64,000 bases of DNA from Rathayibacter sp. VKM Ac-2879 (GCF_015351245.1 NZ_JADKSO010000002.1:372001-436000); one strand, 5' to 3'. Counted from the first letter of the stretch, positions 42,101 through 49,179 are shown. Numbers and translations: made by a program. Notes: generated from the sequence alone by a model not told the origin.

Positions 42101-42674
42101 CCTCGCGCGTCGATCCGCTCCTTCAAACGCAACCGTCTTCACGCCCACCATCGGTTTTCCGGAATTCGCAACCGCCAGGTGGGACGTCAAGCCGGTGGCG
42201 CTCCCGTGGGCGGCCGCTGCTGGACGACTTTTCGGCGCTGTCAGTGTCTTCGGCTCGCTCGGACTTGTCTTGTCGATGTCCGGCGACTCTACGGGGGCGG
42301 GCCACGCGACCGCTGACGACTCGCCCCAGTCCTCATCCGAGTGCCCTCTGGTCATGCCGGAATGTAGTGAAAAAGACCACGGAGAAAGCGAAGACGCCTC
42401 CGAGCAGGCCCGGAACATCGTAGACCACTCCCGAAACGAATTACTCAACGGGAAATCCAACCATCAAATCGACGACTTTGACTACGATGAGCTGGTCGGG
42501 TATGTTGACGACGTACTCAATGGGAACCTTCCCACTGAGACCCGGTACCTCGAAGGCGGACGAGTCGGATATTGGGATCCCGACCGAAGTGTGGTAGTGA
42601 TTGAAGAGGGAGATGGCGGAACGGTGTTCAAACCGAAGAATGGAGAGTCGTATTTCCGAGACGTGTTGTTCTAA
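36195..42674 (+). CDS. RHS-repeat polymorphic toxin (WapA/Rhs type) with C-terminal toxin module
   Basis: 2159 residues. An export signal ends at ATPAFAANG near residue 36, followed by a Pro/Ser-rich linker and a SpvB/TcaC-like beta region (GEGWDLAGSGFIERS). Many YD repeats run from about 1030 to 1860 (YDALGRLKAVWKPG, YDVRGRKTASTDPDTG). The RHS core ends near 1925 (LGAREYDAALGKFVSID ... YASNSPISLSDPSGL). The variable C-terminus includes a hydrophobic helix (WAAAAGRLFGAVSVFGSLGLVL). The final 100 residues (CSEKDH to YFRDVLF) hold the proposed toxin, with DELVGYVDDVLNG and GYWDPDRSVVVIEEGDGGTV. The toxin family is not identified; the last strands are reminiscent of small RNase-like toxins, a weak guess. 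The tail is AT-richer than the core, a sign of module exchange. Confidence 0.9.
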   Translation: MGTSVAATHSLLRRAHIRRRIALTVSAVLVATVLTATPAFAANGVPPVDRGVLVDVDSIVGGTPNVEAVPAPLSEEATLPDPESFDVDLSTGEPAPTDSGVGGEAPSPSATAAQPEPTADLPSEEPSPSPSSPPADPSTPTMHLEAFRTTSGQTAEGAAVPEELGDTGITVEAVPSSGAATVDSVSVAILSAEDAAAKGATGLTLEVTRTDGDTTPGTIELSVPNALTSALYGGNYASRVSWVQIPATSSRRTAAATPLETQSTDGASVMSVQTSSTPTLVTATAATSSTQGSGDYSATSLASSSTWDVSAQTGAFVWSYPLAVPPAAAGPQPDLAFAYNSQSVDGRTSSTNNQTSVVGEGWDLAGSGFIERSYIPCALDDNASSDAKASGDDCWKTDNATMSFGGHSGPLLRVGTTNVWKLQQDDGSRIEKLTGSSECANNGAKDAECWRMTTTDGTQYFFGRNRLPGWASGKAETKSVFTAPVFGNDTGEPCHASTFAASSCTQAWRWNLDYVVDAHGNAEAFYYAQETNHFKSTAGTGSTGYVRGGVLTSIEYGLKASNVYTANAATGKVSFGYNAKGRCNASDTSQCAPLALGGDVETPGVNGTAGSASVYPDVPFDLNCKTGTCDSQRSPSFWSTARLDTVTTQVRTASAYTTVDTWTLGHSFPATGDGTDPALWLDSVAHAGGSGASTLQEGTTTFAGAQFQNRARAAIGYALLNKMRLNAVKLPTGGGISVTYLAPECDDATVQSAVLGNLTGNTKRCFPQWWTPKVTGAVPRLDLFNKYVVSTMLESPQTNGAIDATKVSTYEYSGGVAWRYDKNPLMPEAKRTWSDYAGYAQLTIRVGDPNTSDKRIRTDYVFYRGLNGDKDKSGTQTVPGTSITDDRWFAGRVRETKSYVDTTVLNDTVTTPWASGVGADDGVRQSRKLGDGTVQVTEALASGSNRVTTTTTTFDASYGYPTTVSVAAPTGELSTCTTTSYATPNTTAWIVGLSSEVLKVGKACGTTPSYPGDVIVATRAAYDGATVGAAATLGDATANWVAKSYSGSTATWLKTSATSYDSLGRVTSVTDVAQHTTTTAYTPAANAAAGSGAPTQIVVTNPKGWQTTNALDPARGQVITSTDPNGRVTSTDYDALGRLKAVWKPGWLKADNPDYPSVSFTYAVNSTGISTVETQTIKAGRILKKLDVYDGLGKIVQSRTPGPENSTIVADTQYDSLGQVIATNGPYGANTAYSTNAVVLQAYSSNNIPTRTVNTYDSAGRITAAALYEVGNHLRSTTTTAYSGVDRVDVTPPAGATAQTTYTNAQGLTGKLVQWQGAVGSASPITTTYSYNAQGQMATMKDQNTNTWSWSYDVRGRKTASTDPDTGSSTFTYDDSSNMLTSVDGRGVTLKYTYDDLNRKTAQLDGSDVELADWTYDALAKGQLNASSSTVAGKTYTKTIDAIDAGYRPTSITTAIPTGAAAFAGFTYTEGAEYYADGALKKTILPAVAGATGQPGLPAETVQTTYDSLGAVAGSTGLRDYVGSVVLTNVGEVAQFQSNPDPNAAGRTTMYTTTDHDDATGQITAIRNLTIGTNGVFTVADRTIGRNLAGGVTSILTKIGDPSIDNVAPSSADTAAQEMQCFAYDALQNLKDAWTPASSSGTWSCGSSGAGATLGGSAAYRTTYTVDAITGNRTAQSTAAAAGGGVASTTTYTYGAAGHAHAVSATSKTVGTASPTTSSYSYDAAGNTLTRPGQTLTWDARGKVSTIVAGSATQSNIYDADGDLLLRVDSAEGARLLLRGTELRRNTGSSTTFGTRTYSFNGAAVAERSTTATAPTTNTVVWLATDTVGTATVSVDQATGAVRRRFMDPYGNPRGSGSVWTSSNAYLDSPKSSTSGLTHLGAREYDAALGKFVSIDSVLSPFVPQQNNGYSYASNSPISLSDPSGLCPVGTFDNCHGTSNQPTSGAKSPPSSPPAPAGQKSVDERRDESLARRSAPSNATVFTPTIGFPEFATARWDVKPVALPWAAAAGRLFGAVSVFGSLGLVLSMSGDSTGAGHATADDSPQSSSECPLVMPECSEKDHGESEDASEQARNIVDHSRNELLNGKSNHQIDDFDYDELVGYVDDVLNGNLPTETRYLEGGRVGYWDPDRSVVVIEEGDGGTVFKPKNGESYFRDVLF

Positions 42675-43322
42675 CGGGCAAGTTGGTGGTTCCAGGAGGA
42701 TCGAATATAAGTCATTCGACTTGGCGATGCGGCTATTTGGAGATTCGACTCAACTTCCAGATGAAACCCTGGAGAAAATCGGAATCCAAGAAGACGAAGT
42801 TCGCTTCCTCTATGGCCTGAATAGATCGGTCAGACAATACGTCACCCACAAAACTGGCATAAATGGAATTTTGGTGCAATTTGTCGAAGAGGCACGGATG
42901 CCGCCCGGCCCAGTAATTAGTGAGGCGGTGAATGATGCGATAGAAATCGAGATTCCCATCACCCTCGCTCAAAAAATCTATGCCTTGCTGTATTCGACTG
43001 TGATTTATCAACGTTGGCCCGAATTGAGGTATACGATTGGCGCCAATCCCGAAGAAATTTCAAACGTCTTTCTAGACCTCTTCGGTAAGGGCGAGCCGAC
43101 ATTCTCGAGCCTTTAGCGGAATTTGCCGCCCCAATCGCAGCCGCTGTACATTCGGTAGTAGACGCCCTCAAGCTGCAGACGGAGCTGAAAGAGCACACTA
43201 CGAGTGGGCACGAGGTGCGGCCGAGTCCTTTCATGACGAGCCGGCTGACTGTGGTCGTGACTTCGATGACGAGTCAGGGGAACCGTCCTCTGAGGACCAG
43301 AAGGTTGCAGACCATTCGCAAC
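42361..43322 (+). repeat. toxin-immunity repeat unit, copy 1
   Basis: 962-nt unit beginning AATGTAGTGAAAAAGACCAC. It contains the RHS toxin tail, the immunity gene and the start of a second, decayed toxin tail. Copy 2 is at 51151-52112. Relative positions of both stop codons are identical in the two copies (313 and 755 nt after the unit start), so there are no indels across the genes. Confidence 0.9.
42721..43116 (+). CDS. probable immunity protein for the RHS toxin
   Basis: Small acidic soluble protein directly behind the toxin, the usual place for a cognate immunity gene. It starts here at a TTG (131 residues); an ATG at 42727 is an alternative. A strong AGGAGG at 42694-42699 lies 21 nt before the TTG, too far, and no AUG/GUG/UUG is in frame at proper distance. 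The in-frame residues before the TTG (IEYKSFD) are conserved with copy 2 by conservative changes, so the true start may be upstream and non-canonical. I know no family for it. Its low GC matches the toxin tail. Confidence 0.7.
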   Translation: MAMRLFGDSTQLPDETLEKIGIQEDEVRFLYGLNRSVRQYVTHKTGINGILVQFVEEARMPPGPVISEAVNDAIEIEIPITLAQKIYALLYSTVIYQRWPELRYTIGANPEEISNVFLDLFGKGEPTFSSL

Positions 43323-43564
43323 AGTGAGCGATAGAGGGCGCCTCTGGCCATTACGTGCGCGGGGTGAAGTTCAAGGATCTTGCAAGGTATGTAGACGACG
43401 TCATCGAAGGTAGAATTCCCTCAGAGACGCGTTTCCTGCAAGGCGATCGGGTCGCATAATGGGACCCGAATCGAAGTGCCGTTGTTATTCGAGAGTCCGA
43501 TAAGGGCACAATGTTCACGCCGGAGGATGGTCATGATGCCTTCAATTTTCTCAATTGGTTGTAG
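43121..43564 (+). pseudogene. displaced, decayed RHS C-terminal toxin tail (third paralogue)
   Basis: Between 43229 and 43564 the frame encodes a recognisable relative of the RHS toxin. It reads SEDQKVADHS, FKDLARYVDDVIEGRIPSET, FLQGDRVA, a TAA where the paralogue has Tyr, then WDPNRSAVVIRESDKGTMFT and FNFLNWL. A second stop (TGA at 43325) and a frame change near 43220 also break it. The preceding stretch (APIAAAVHSVVDALKLQTEL) may be the former linker between RHS core and toxin. No RHS core is attached. It is an orphan toxin tail left behind by displacement. Confidence 0.75.
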
Positions 43565-43648
43565 AGCTGGACATGAAGTTCGCTTCTCGTTCAAGTCGTT
43601 CGATACTGCATCAGATATTATCTTGCAGTCAGCTCGACTTCCCGCTAA
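43565..43648 (+). pseudogene. truncated immunity gene of the displaced toxin
   Basis: Immediately after the decayed toxin tail, the frame FSFKSFDTASDIILQSARLPA parallels EYKSFDLAMRLFGDSTQLPDET of the intact immunity protein (KSFD, A, S and LP align). An ATG at 43573 (MKF) is out of frame with it by one base, so a 1-nt deletion is likely. The gene is cut off at about 43648 where IS3 sequence starts. Confidence 0.55.
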
Positions 43649-43990
43649 TACTCCGACCGCGGCGCGCAGTATACGTCCTGGCTGTTCGGCTCGCGGCTAC
43701 ACCAAGCAGGCCTGCTCGGATCGATGGGAAAAGTAGCGTCCGCCTACGACAACACGCTGATGGAACCGTTCTTCGACTCGATACAGATCGAACCCCTCGA
43801 CAGCCAATCCTGACCGACGAAGGCGCCCCCGCCGACCGCGATGTTCGAGTGGATCAAAGCGTTCTACAACCCCACCCCCCGCCACTCCACCCTGAACTAC
43901 CCCAGCCCCATCGACTACGAAAACCGCGACACGGCCACCCCGACCGCAGCACGACCACCACAACAGAACCGCCCGGAAAACCCGCGACAG
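43649..43990 (+). pseudogene. IS3-family orfB remnant
   Basis: Begins inside the second catalytic motif (YSDRGAQYTSW) and continues LFGSRLHQAGLLGSMGKV, NTLMEPFFDSIQIEPLDSQ, then a TGA. After a frame change it reads FEWIKAFYNPTPRHSTLNYPSPIDYE, the classic IS3 C-terminus. The 5' two-thirds of the element is absent. Its insertion cut the adjacent immunity remnant. Confidence 0.85.
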
Positions 43991-44063
43991 GTCAGGGGGT
44001 TGCAGCGCCCAGCTGTACCCGGCGGCTGAGGTGGGAGATCTGTGCGCGCCTCTCGCTGCTAGT

Positions 44064-45242
44064 TCAGAGCGGAGGAAGCCCGATTTTCCGGCGTGCGGCC
44101 AGACGGGTGAGGGCGGCTTTTATGTCTTGCCGAGCTAGATGTTCTGCTTCCGGTCCGGTGGGGATCGTTGTGGCAGAACGCCTGACGATCATTGTCAGTG
44201 TCGTGTTCACGAGTCGGACGATCGGCGTATCGCGCGGTGGCTCGTAGTTGACGTACCCACTCACGTTGTCCACACCGACGAGGCGCCACCACTGTTTCCA
44301 TTCGGGTGAGCCGAGTCGGTCAGCCAGCCGGTCGATCTCGGCGAGATACGCCGCGGGAACATCATTGACTGGGCCTCCTCCTCCCCACCCGACGTAGACG
44401 TCGTCAGCGGGCTGCTCGATGAAACGGAAGCCCGCCCTGACGGCGGGGCCGGTTGGCTCGATCGGCAGCGGCGTCGTGAACCCTCCGCTCAGGTGGACCG
44501 CACCGGTGGCGACGTCGAGTGTGAAGCGTCCGCGGTCACCCAGCAGGATGGCGGGAATCGATACGCCTTCGACGGAGGCGCTCGACGTCCACTGCAGGTC
44601 TCGTGCAGCGCGATCGAACGACCAGAAGGTGGAGTCGCCGACTATCGTCTCGGACAGGACCGACGGCAGCTCTCCCCCCAGGTGCTCGACCTCGACACGC
44701 AGACGGAAGTAGCCGTCGTCCTTGAGTACGCCGATCAGCCGCATGCGATGCGATCGAGCCGGGTTCTGCTTCCAGGGCCCGCGACGCAGTTCCTCGTAGT
44801 CGGCTCCTCTCAGCGCGTCAGCCGCTCGACTCACCGCGGCCGGATCGCCGCCCTGGTTGCTCACCAGCCTTCGCAGCGTCTCCGTCCACATCGTCAGCAC
44901 CAGTTCGTCGCGCGCCCGCACATCGAGGTTGTGGAATCCCGTCGGTACTGCGAAGTGGATCGAGTTCTCACCGTCGATCACGATGCGAGAGATCTGGACC
45001 TCGAGATCGGTACTGGAGGATGCTCCTCTCGGGAAGAGTCGGATGCTCGCGCGCGGCATCTCTATTCGCTGCTCCGCCAGGCGTTCTCCGAGCGGTTCGG
45101 AGATCTTCCTCGACCCGCGAAGAATGGCGTCCATTTCGAGCAGGGGCCAGTCCGGTTCGTCCGGGGGGCGCGGGGGCGACCATCGGACGTCCGGGTGGCC
45201 CGTGTTCGGCCAGAGATGCACTTCCCTCAAAATCGGCGCCAT
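44064..45242 (-). CDS. hypothetical protein, 392 aa
   Basis: I do not recognise this protein. The ATG at 45242 begins MAPILREVHLWPNTGHPDVRW. No signal peptide or membrane segment is seen, so it is likely cytosolic. The N-terminal half looks helical, and the rest is rich in predicted strands (FWSFDRAARDLQWTSS, GRFTLDVATGAVHLSGGF). The GC content is high, like core genes, unlike the toxin modules. It stands alone between an IS3 remnant and a DUF2510 gene. An immunity or sensor role is possible but unsupported. Confidence 0.7.
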   Translation of the reverse strand: MAPILREVHLWPNTGHPDVRWSPPRPPDEPDWPLLEMDAILRGSRKISEPLGERLAEQRIEMPRASIRLFPRGASSSTDLEVQISRIVIDGENSIHFAVPTGFHNLDVRARDELVLTMWTETLRRLVSNQGGDPAAVSRAADALRGADYEELRRGPWKQNPARSHRMRLIGVLKDDGYFRLRVEVEHLGGELPSVLSETIVGDSTFWSFDRAARDLQWTSSASVEGVSIPAILLGDRGRFTLDVATGAVHLSGGFTTPLPIEPTGPAVRAGFRFIEQPADDVYVGWGGGGPVNDVPAAYLAEIDRLADRLGSPEWKQWWRLVGVDNVSGYVNYEPPRDTPIVRLVNTTLTMIVRRSATTIPTGPEAEHLARQDIKAALTRLAARRKIGLPPL

Positions 45243-45467
45243 GGGCCGATCATCCCACCCGGTTCGCCGCCGTCGTGACGCCCTCGCTCGCCCCGGGCGC
45301 CGCCCACCATAGCGGTGCGATGATCCCTGTCCTGTATGGGGATCGTTCATCGAGCCGCTGATCATGCGGGTGCTGCTCGACTGCGCTGTGCGTCGCTGTC
45401 GAGAGCAGGACGTGCGACGACGAGTCGGCGGTGGTGGGTCGTACGTTCACCTGCCAGACTCCGGACC

Positions 45468-45851
45468 ATGAGTAACGCCGCGCCCGGCTGGTACCCGGAC
45501 CCGACACAGACCGCGACCCAGCGCTATTGGGACGGCCAAGCCTGGCCCGAGCAGCGCGCGCCCCTCGCACCCACCGTCGTGCAGATGCAGCGCCCACCTG
45601 GGAACGGCGCCGCCGTCGCCTCGCTCATCCTCGGCCTGTGCGCCATCCTTCCCACGCTGACGATCATCGGCATCGTCGTCGCCTGGCTGCCCGCTATCCC
45701 CGGCGTCATCTGCGCCATTGTCGGCGGCCGGCGCTCGAAGGTGATCGGCGGTCACGGCCGAGTCATGGCTAACTGGGGCTTTGGGCTCTCCGCCGTCCCG
45801 CTGCTTTTGATCGTCCTCTCACAGCTCGCGCGGCCCTTCGCCGGCAATTGA
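45468..45851 (+). CDS. DUF2510 membrane protein, 127 aa
   Basis: N-terminal DUF2510 motif APGWYPDPTQTATQRYWDGQAW, then two or three transmembrane segments in a DUF4190-like part (GAAVASLILGLCAILPTL, VVAWLPAIPGVICAIVGG, WGFGLSAVPLLLIVLSQL). Such proteins are common in actinobacteria and their role is unknown. The ATG at 45468 fits the motif at the extreme N-terminus. Confidence 0.85.
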   Translation: MSNAAPGWYPDPTQTATQRYWDGQAWPEQRAPLAPTVVQMQRPPGNGAAVASLILGLCAILPTLTIIGIVVAWLPAIPGVICAIVGGRRSKVIGGHGRVMANWGFGLSAVPLLLIVLSQLARPFAGN

Positions 45852-45907
45852 CCCGCAATGGGGCGACATGCGGGAACTAGAGGTCGCGCATCGGACCAAC
45901 GCGCAGT

Positions 45908-46033
45908 GTGGCAGGTCGACTCAGCGCAGCGAACGAAACATTGAGCGACCTGGCCGCCGAGCGACAGAAGATCGAGGCGATGACAGACGACGACTACCTG
46001 GCGATCCAGAAGCATCTACGAGGACTGGACTAG
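45908..46033 (+). CDS. possible small protein, 41 aa
   Basis: A GTG-started frame reads AGRLSAANETLSDLAAERQK then IEAMTDDDYLAIQKHLRGLD. It has amphipathic helix character and codon use typical of coding DNA. No good ribosome-binding site is visible and the frame is blocked by a stop 30 nt upstream. It could be a real small gene or the tail of a lost one. Confidence 0.35.
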   Translation: MAGRLSAANETLSDLAAERQKIEAMTDDDYLAIQKHLRGLD

Positions 46034-46165
46034 TCCGTATGCCGGTCGCCAACCGCTACAAGTCGACGTGTGGGCAGTGCAGCGAGGAGGCTTGGATGCC
46101 GGTGTCCCGTGTGACCCGCCCCCTGAAATACCCGGTGACGGGGCGACTATCCGGACAGTAGAACC

Positions 46166-46501
46166 GTGAATCAGAAGGTGACGATGCGCACCCGTGCCGA
46201 GTTGCTCGATGGCCTCGAGCGGCGGGTGCGCCCGGACGCCGAACTCGCGGGGGAGCGGACCGTGCGGACGGAGGACGGCTTCCGACTTCAGAATACGGAG
46301 GCGTTCACGGTCGAGGTCTGGAAGATGCTCCACAGTTGGCGCCTCGTCGTGATGCCTCCGCGGCAGCAGGTCGAGACGACTCACGGCTACTGCTACTTTG
46401 GAATGGGACTCGAGAGCTTAGCCCGCGCAGTCGCCGCGGGACTCGAGTGGGCAGAATCGCTGAACACAAGGCCTCAGGGGCTCGACAAACAGGCGTTCTG
46501 A
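46166..46501 (+). CDS. hypothetical protein, 111 aa
   Basis: Unknown soluble protein beginning MNQKVTMRTRAELLDGLERR from a GTG; an ATG at 46184 would remove six residues. The central part WKMLHSWRLVVMPPRQQVE and the ending GLESLARAVAAGLEWAESL suggest a small alpha/beta fold. It has neither membrane nor export features. Orphan immunity is a possible role given the neighbourhood, but nothing in the sequence proves it. Confidence 0.6.
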   Translation: MNQKVTMRTRAELLDGLERRVRPDAELAGERTVRTEDGFRLQNTEAFTVEVWKMLHSWRLVVMPPRQQVETTHGYCYFGMGLESLARAVAAGLEWAESLNTRPQGLDKQAF

Positions 46502-46612
46502 CGCCGCGCTAGGTCAGCTGGCTGTGCTCGTCCCTGCAGCCCCCGCACTCGTTGCGCTGGCAGATGATGAACCCGAACTGCGTGCCCGACGACAGGCAGG
46601 CGGCGGTTCGGT

Positions 46613-46987
46613 TTACTCCGATTCCCGCGCCCGAGCCCGGAGCCTCGCCTTTATTGTCTTCGGGTCGACAGCGTAGAGCGCACCAAGCTGGTTCAACGAC
46701 CAGCCCTGCGACTTCAGCTCCGCAGCATCCGCCAGCTGCCGAGGGGTCAGCGTCACCTGACGCACCGGAACGTGCTGCTGCTTGAGCGCCGACCGAACGG
46801 CTTCGCGGCTCACGCCCCACGACGTGGCGAGTTGCCGGATGTTCCCGCCGGCCGCGTACTCAGCCGCCAGCTTGGTCTTCTGCTTGTCGGATAGCCGTAC
46901 CTGGCGCTGGCGGATGGCCTGCACGCCAACAGGGGGAGCGGCTGGTTCCGGCTCGTCACCCCTGTTGATCCCGGTCCTGGCAGCCAC
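46613..46987 (-). pseudogene. C-terminal tandem-HTH tail of a resolvase-like recombinase
   Basis: Encodes two helix-turn-helix units: KTKLAAEYAAGGNIRQLATSWGVSREAVRSAL and a second LADAAELKSQGWSLNQLGALYAVDPKTIKARL (each read in parts). A basic tail follows. This is the DNA-binding end of invertase/resolvase-like proteins. The catalytic domain is absent. The frame is open to 47134 but becomes antisense to another fragment, so the piece seems joined at about 46990-47012. A GTG at 46987 could still start a 124-residue HTH protein. Confidence 0.6.
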
Positions 46988-47012
46988 CAGCGCGCGCTCC
47001 CATCTTTTTTGA

Positions 47013-47247
47013 TTAGTTGCAGATAGGTGCAGGTGATTCCGAGCGGGAACAGTGTGCGATCGCCGGTGACGTTGATCGCCTCGACGTGAGGAGCGAGCCC
47101 CGTGGGGTAGCCGAAGTGGACGCAGTGCTCCCACGGCTGGTCGCGCGGGCTACCGGGAGCCCAGCCCACCGCTGTCGTAGCCAGCGCCACGGGCGCGAGC
47201 AGCACGACCGCGAGGATCCCCGCAAGCCGCAGCCGTTCAGCCTTCAT
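47013..47247 (-). pseudogene. truncated exported/membrane protein
   Basis: The ATG at 47247 begins MKAERLRLAGILAVVLLAPV, a signal peptide or signal anchor. An extracellular-looking segment follows with two cysteines (EHCVHFGYP, LGITCTYLQ). At about 47012 the sequence changes into the HTH tail on the same strand and the frame runs on without sense. The original C-terminus, probably a membrane helix, is lost. Confidence 0.5.
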
Positions 47248-47435
47248 CCTGGGCAGCCTAACGACAGACCCGCACCGTCCTGTCTGGGTATCGCTCAGCG
47301 GGCCACCCCGGTAGGGGATCGCTGACCGGGCGGCTCGTCAGACATTCTCACCGATCGACTGGCATGCATGCGGCGGAGGTGCTCCGCTCCAGCGGACGTA
47401 ACGATCCTGATGGGTCGGAGCATAGGCTGACGCGC

Positions 47436-47891
47436 ATGAGGGGTCGTCGTCTAATCCCCCCGGGGGCCTGCTTGCTCGGCCTGATGATGGTCGGCTGCGC
47501 TCTCTCTGGAACAGAGCTGCCGCTGGTCGAGAACTCCTCTGTGCCCGCCCCAGAGGGTGCTGCTTACCGCTCGTTCTACCGCGGTGGTGTCGAAGGATTC
47601 GCGGTTACCCCTGTGCGATGGCTGGATGACGGCGGCGGTCTAGAGGTGACCATCGTCGGAAGCGGCAACTGTCCTCTGGTGCCTGCTGCGCTGGAGGTGG
47701 TCGCCTCCGATCACCTGCGCATCACGACACAGCGCTGGGCCGACAATTCAGGGTTGTGTCAGGACGACGCTGTTCTCTGGACCTACGTACTGGACCCACC
47801 AGAGGGGCTCGACGGCGCTGTTCCTGTCCGGGTAGACGTCGCGGGTGAGCGTTCGACGTCGATCGAGACGATGGAACCCCGTCGTGCATAG
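47436..47891 (+). CDS. putative lipoprotein, 151 aa
   Basis: The ATG at 47436 gives a type II signal peptide MRGRRLIPPGACLLGLMMVGC with the lipobox cysteine at residue 21. The mature part is about 130 residues, likely beta-rich, with cysteines in GNCPLV and GLCQDD that could pair. No known domain is evident. It is one of two small lipoprotein genes in this block. Surface immunity lipoproteins exist in toxin loci, but here this is only a possibility. Confidence 0.65.
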   Translation: MRGRRLIPPGACLLGLMMVGCALSGTELPLVENSSVPAPEGAAYRSFYRGGVEGFAVTPVRWLDDGGGLEVTIVGSGNCPLVPAALEVVASDHLRITTQRWADNSGLCQDDAVLWTYVLDPPEGLDGAVPVRVDVAGERSTSIETMEPRRA

Positions 47892-47988
47892 CAAGAAAGA
47901 AGCGCAGGCTGTCCCGTTTGAGTATCCCCACCCGGTATTCATTGATCCGATGCGAGTACGGAAAGTCTGCGTCCGCTTTCGCGACTGA

Positions 47989-48303
47989 TTGGATGAGCGG
48001 ACGGATCAGGTGCAGCACACGGTCGAGATCCTCGCCACGGTCACGACGCAGGACGGTCGCGACCTCGAGCGTCTGCTCGGGCAGCTCTCGAGTACCGCCA
48101 CCTTCGACGCGAGTCGCGTAGCTGCGATCCTCGCGCATGATGCAACCGAGCTGCTCGTCGTCCGTGCGGGCGGGCGGATCGTCGCGATGGCGACCCTCGT
48201 CACGTTCCCGTTGCCGTCAGGTCTGCGGGGTCACGTCGAGGACGTCGTAGTCGATGCGGCGATGCGTGGCGAAGGCCCCTTGCGGGACGCCCTGTGCGGG
48301 TAG
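47989..48303 (+). pseudogene. N-terminal fragment of a GNAT acetyltransferase
   Basis: Reads HTVEILATVTTQDGRDLERLL ... LLVVRAGGRIVAMATLVTF and GHVEDVVVDAAMRGEG. This is the beta-strand pair and the beginning of the acetyl-CoA-binding motif A of GNAT enzymes. The frame then ends within 10 residues instead of continuing for another 60-80. Start is uncertain: TTG at 47989 or GTG at 48010. It is probably non-functional. Confidence 0.6.
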
Positions 48304-48313
48304 CGTCACCGGC

Positions 48314-48763
48314 ATGACCTCGAGCTCACGTCATCAACTGCGCGCTTTCGCTTGGGTAGGAACGATCGCGCTGGGCGTCAGCGCGTCGTTGGCACTGTCG
48401 TCCTGTGGCTTCAGCTGCACTGAGATCGGCTACCGGAACGAATTGCGCATCACCGCGGTCGGCGCCGGGGCAGAGGCCATCACCGACATTCTCCTGTGTG
48501 CGGGTGACATCTGCGCATACCCCTCACAGGACGCCGCTCCCGTTACGGGACGCTCCTACTGGGTCACCCACGCAACCCCGGGCTTGTGGGTCTACGACTT
48601 TGGTGACCACCACCCCGACACCGTGCAACTGACCCTCATCGACTCGTCCGGCGGACAGATACGTCAGCAGGAGTACCGGATCGACTGGGTGCTCATCGAT
48701 GAACCAAACGGGCCAGGCTGCGGCTGGCGAGCAGAGCCGTTCGAACTCACCCTCGACGCGTGA
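48314..48763 (+). CDS. putative lipoprotein, 149 aa
   Basis: The ATG at 48314 begins a signal peptide with lipobox LALSSC, cysteine at residue 31. A Cys-containing mature domain follows (GFSCTEIG, LLCAGDICAYP, GPGCGW), probably disulfide-bonded and extracellular. The WVYDFGDHHPDTVQLTLID segment suggests an Ig-like beta fold. I know no named family. It is preceded by the truncated acetyltransferase. Confidence 0.65.
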   Translation: MTSSSRHQLRAFAWVGTIALGVSASLALSSCGFSCTEIGYRNELRITAVGAGAEAITDILLCAGDICAYPSQDAAPVTGRSYWVTHATPGLWVYDFGDHHPDTVQLTLIDSSGGQIRQQEYRIDWVLIDEPNGPGCGWRAEPFELTLDA

Positions 48764-48855
48764 CCGTCACTCCGTCCGGCACGTGAGCACGGCGACAGCG
48801 TCCGCAGCGCGATCCCCTTGCGGAACAGCGGAGGAGCGGTCGTAGAGTTCCGGTC

Positions 48856-49179
48856 ATGGAGCAGTCTTCATCCCGCGACCGCGACCCAGATCCGTTTCGG
48901 GATCAGCTGGACGCAAGGTGGAACGCGTACCTCGACACGCACACGCCGGCCGTCGACCACGAAGAGTGGATGGATGAAGCGATGGGTAACTACCGAGACG
49001 AGCTCGTGCACTTCGGTGGGCAGCTCCTCAACGACGTCGCAATCAGGGAGTGGAATCACGAGTCAGCGCAGAGCGCACACGACAAGTACGTCACCGAGGC
49101 GGAGCAGTACGAGCGCGACCCTGCCGAGTGGGAAGCGGCGTTCTGGCTTCGTGTTCGGGCCCGATCTGACGACAGCTGA
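48856..49179 (+). CDS. hypothetical acidic protein, 107 aa
   Basis: Short, very acidic, helical protein (MEQSSSRDRDPDPFRDQLD; EEWMDEAMGNYRDELVHF; DPAEWEAAFWLRVRAR). It has no membrane or export signal. Small acidic soluble proteins in such surroundings are often immunity proteins, but the family is not recognised. Confidence 0.55.
   Translation: MEQSSSRDRDPDPFRDQLDARWNAYLDTHTPAVDHEEWMDEAMGNYRDELVHFGGQLLNDVAIREWNHESAQSAHDKYVTEAEQYERDPAEWEAAFWLRVRARSDDS

Noticed and set aside
43697-44029. Several short open frames after the toxin remnants as new genes
   Set aside because: They are shadow frames or out-of-frame readings of an IS3 transposase remnant, which explains the coding signal better.
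45868-46161. 98-codon frame starting MRELEVAHRTNAQCG
   Set aside because: It is arginine-rich and lacks a ribosome-binding site. A different frame (45908-46033) has better coding character.
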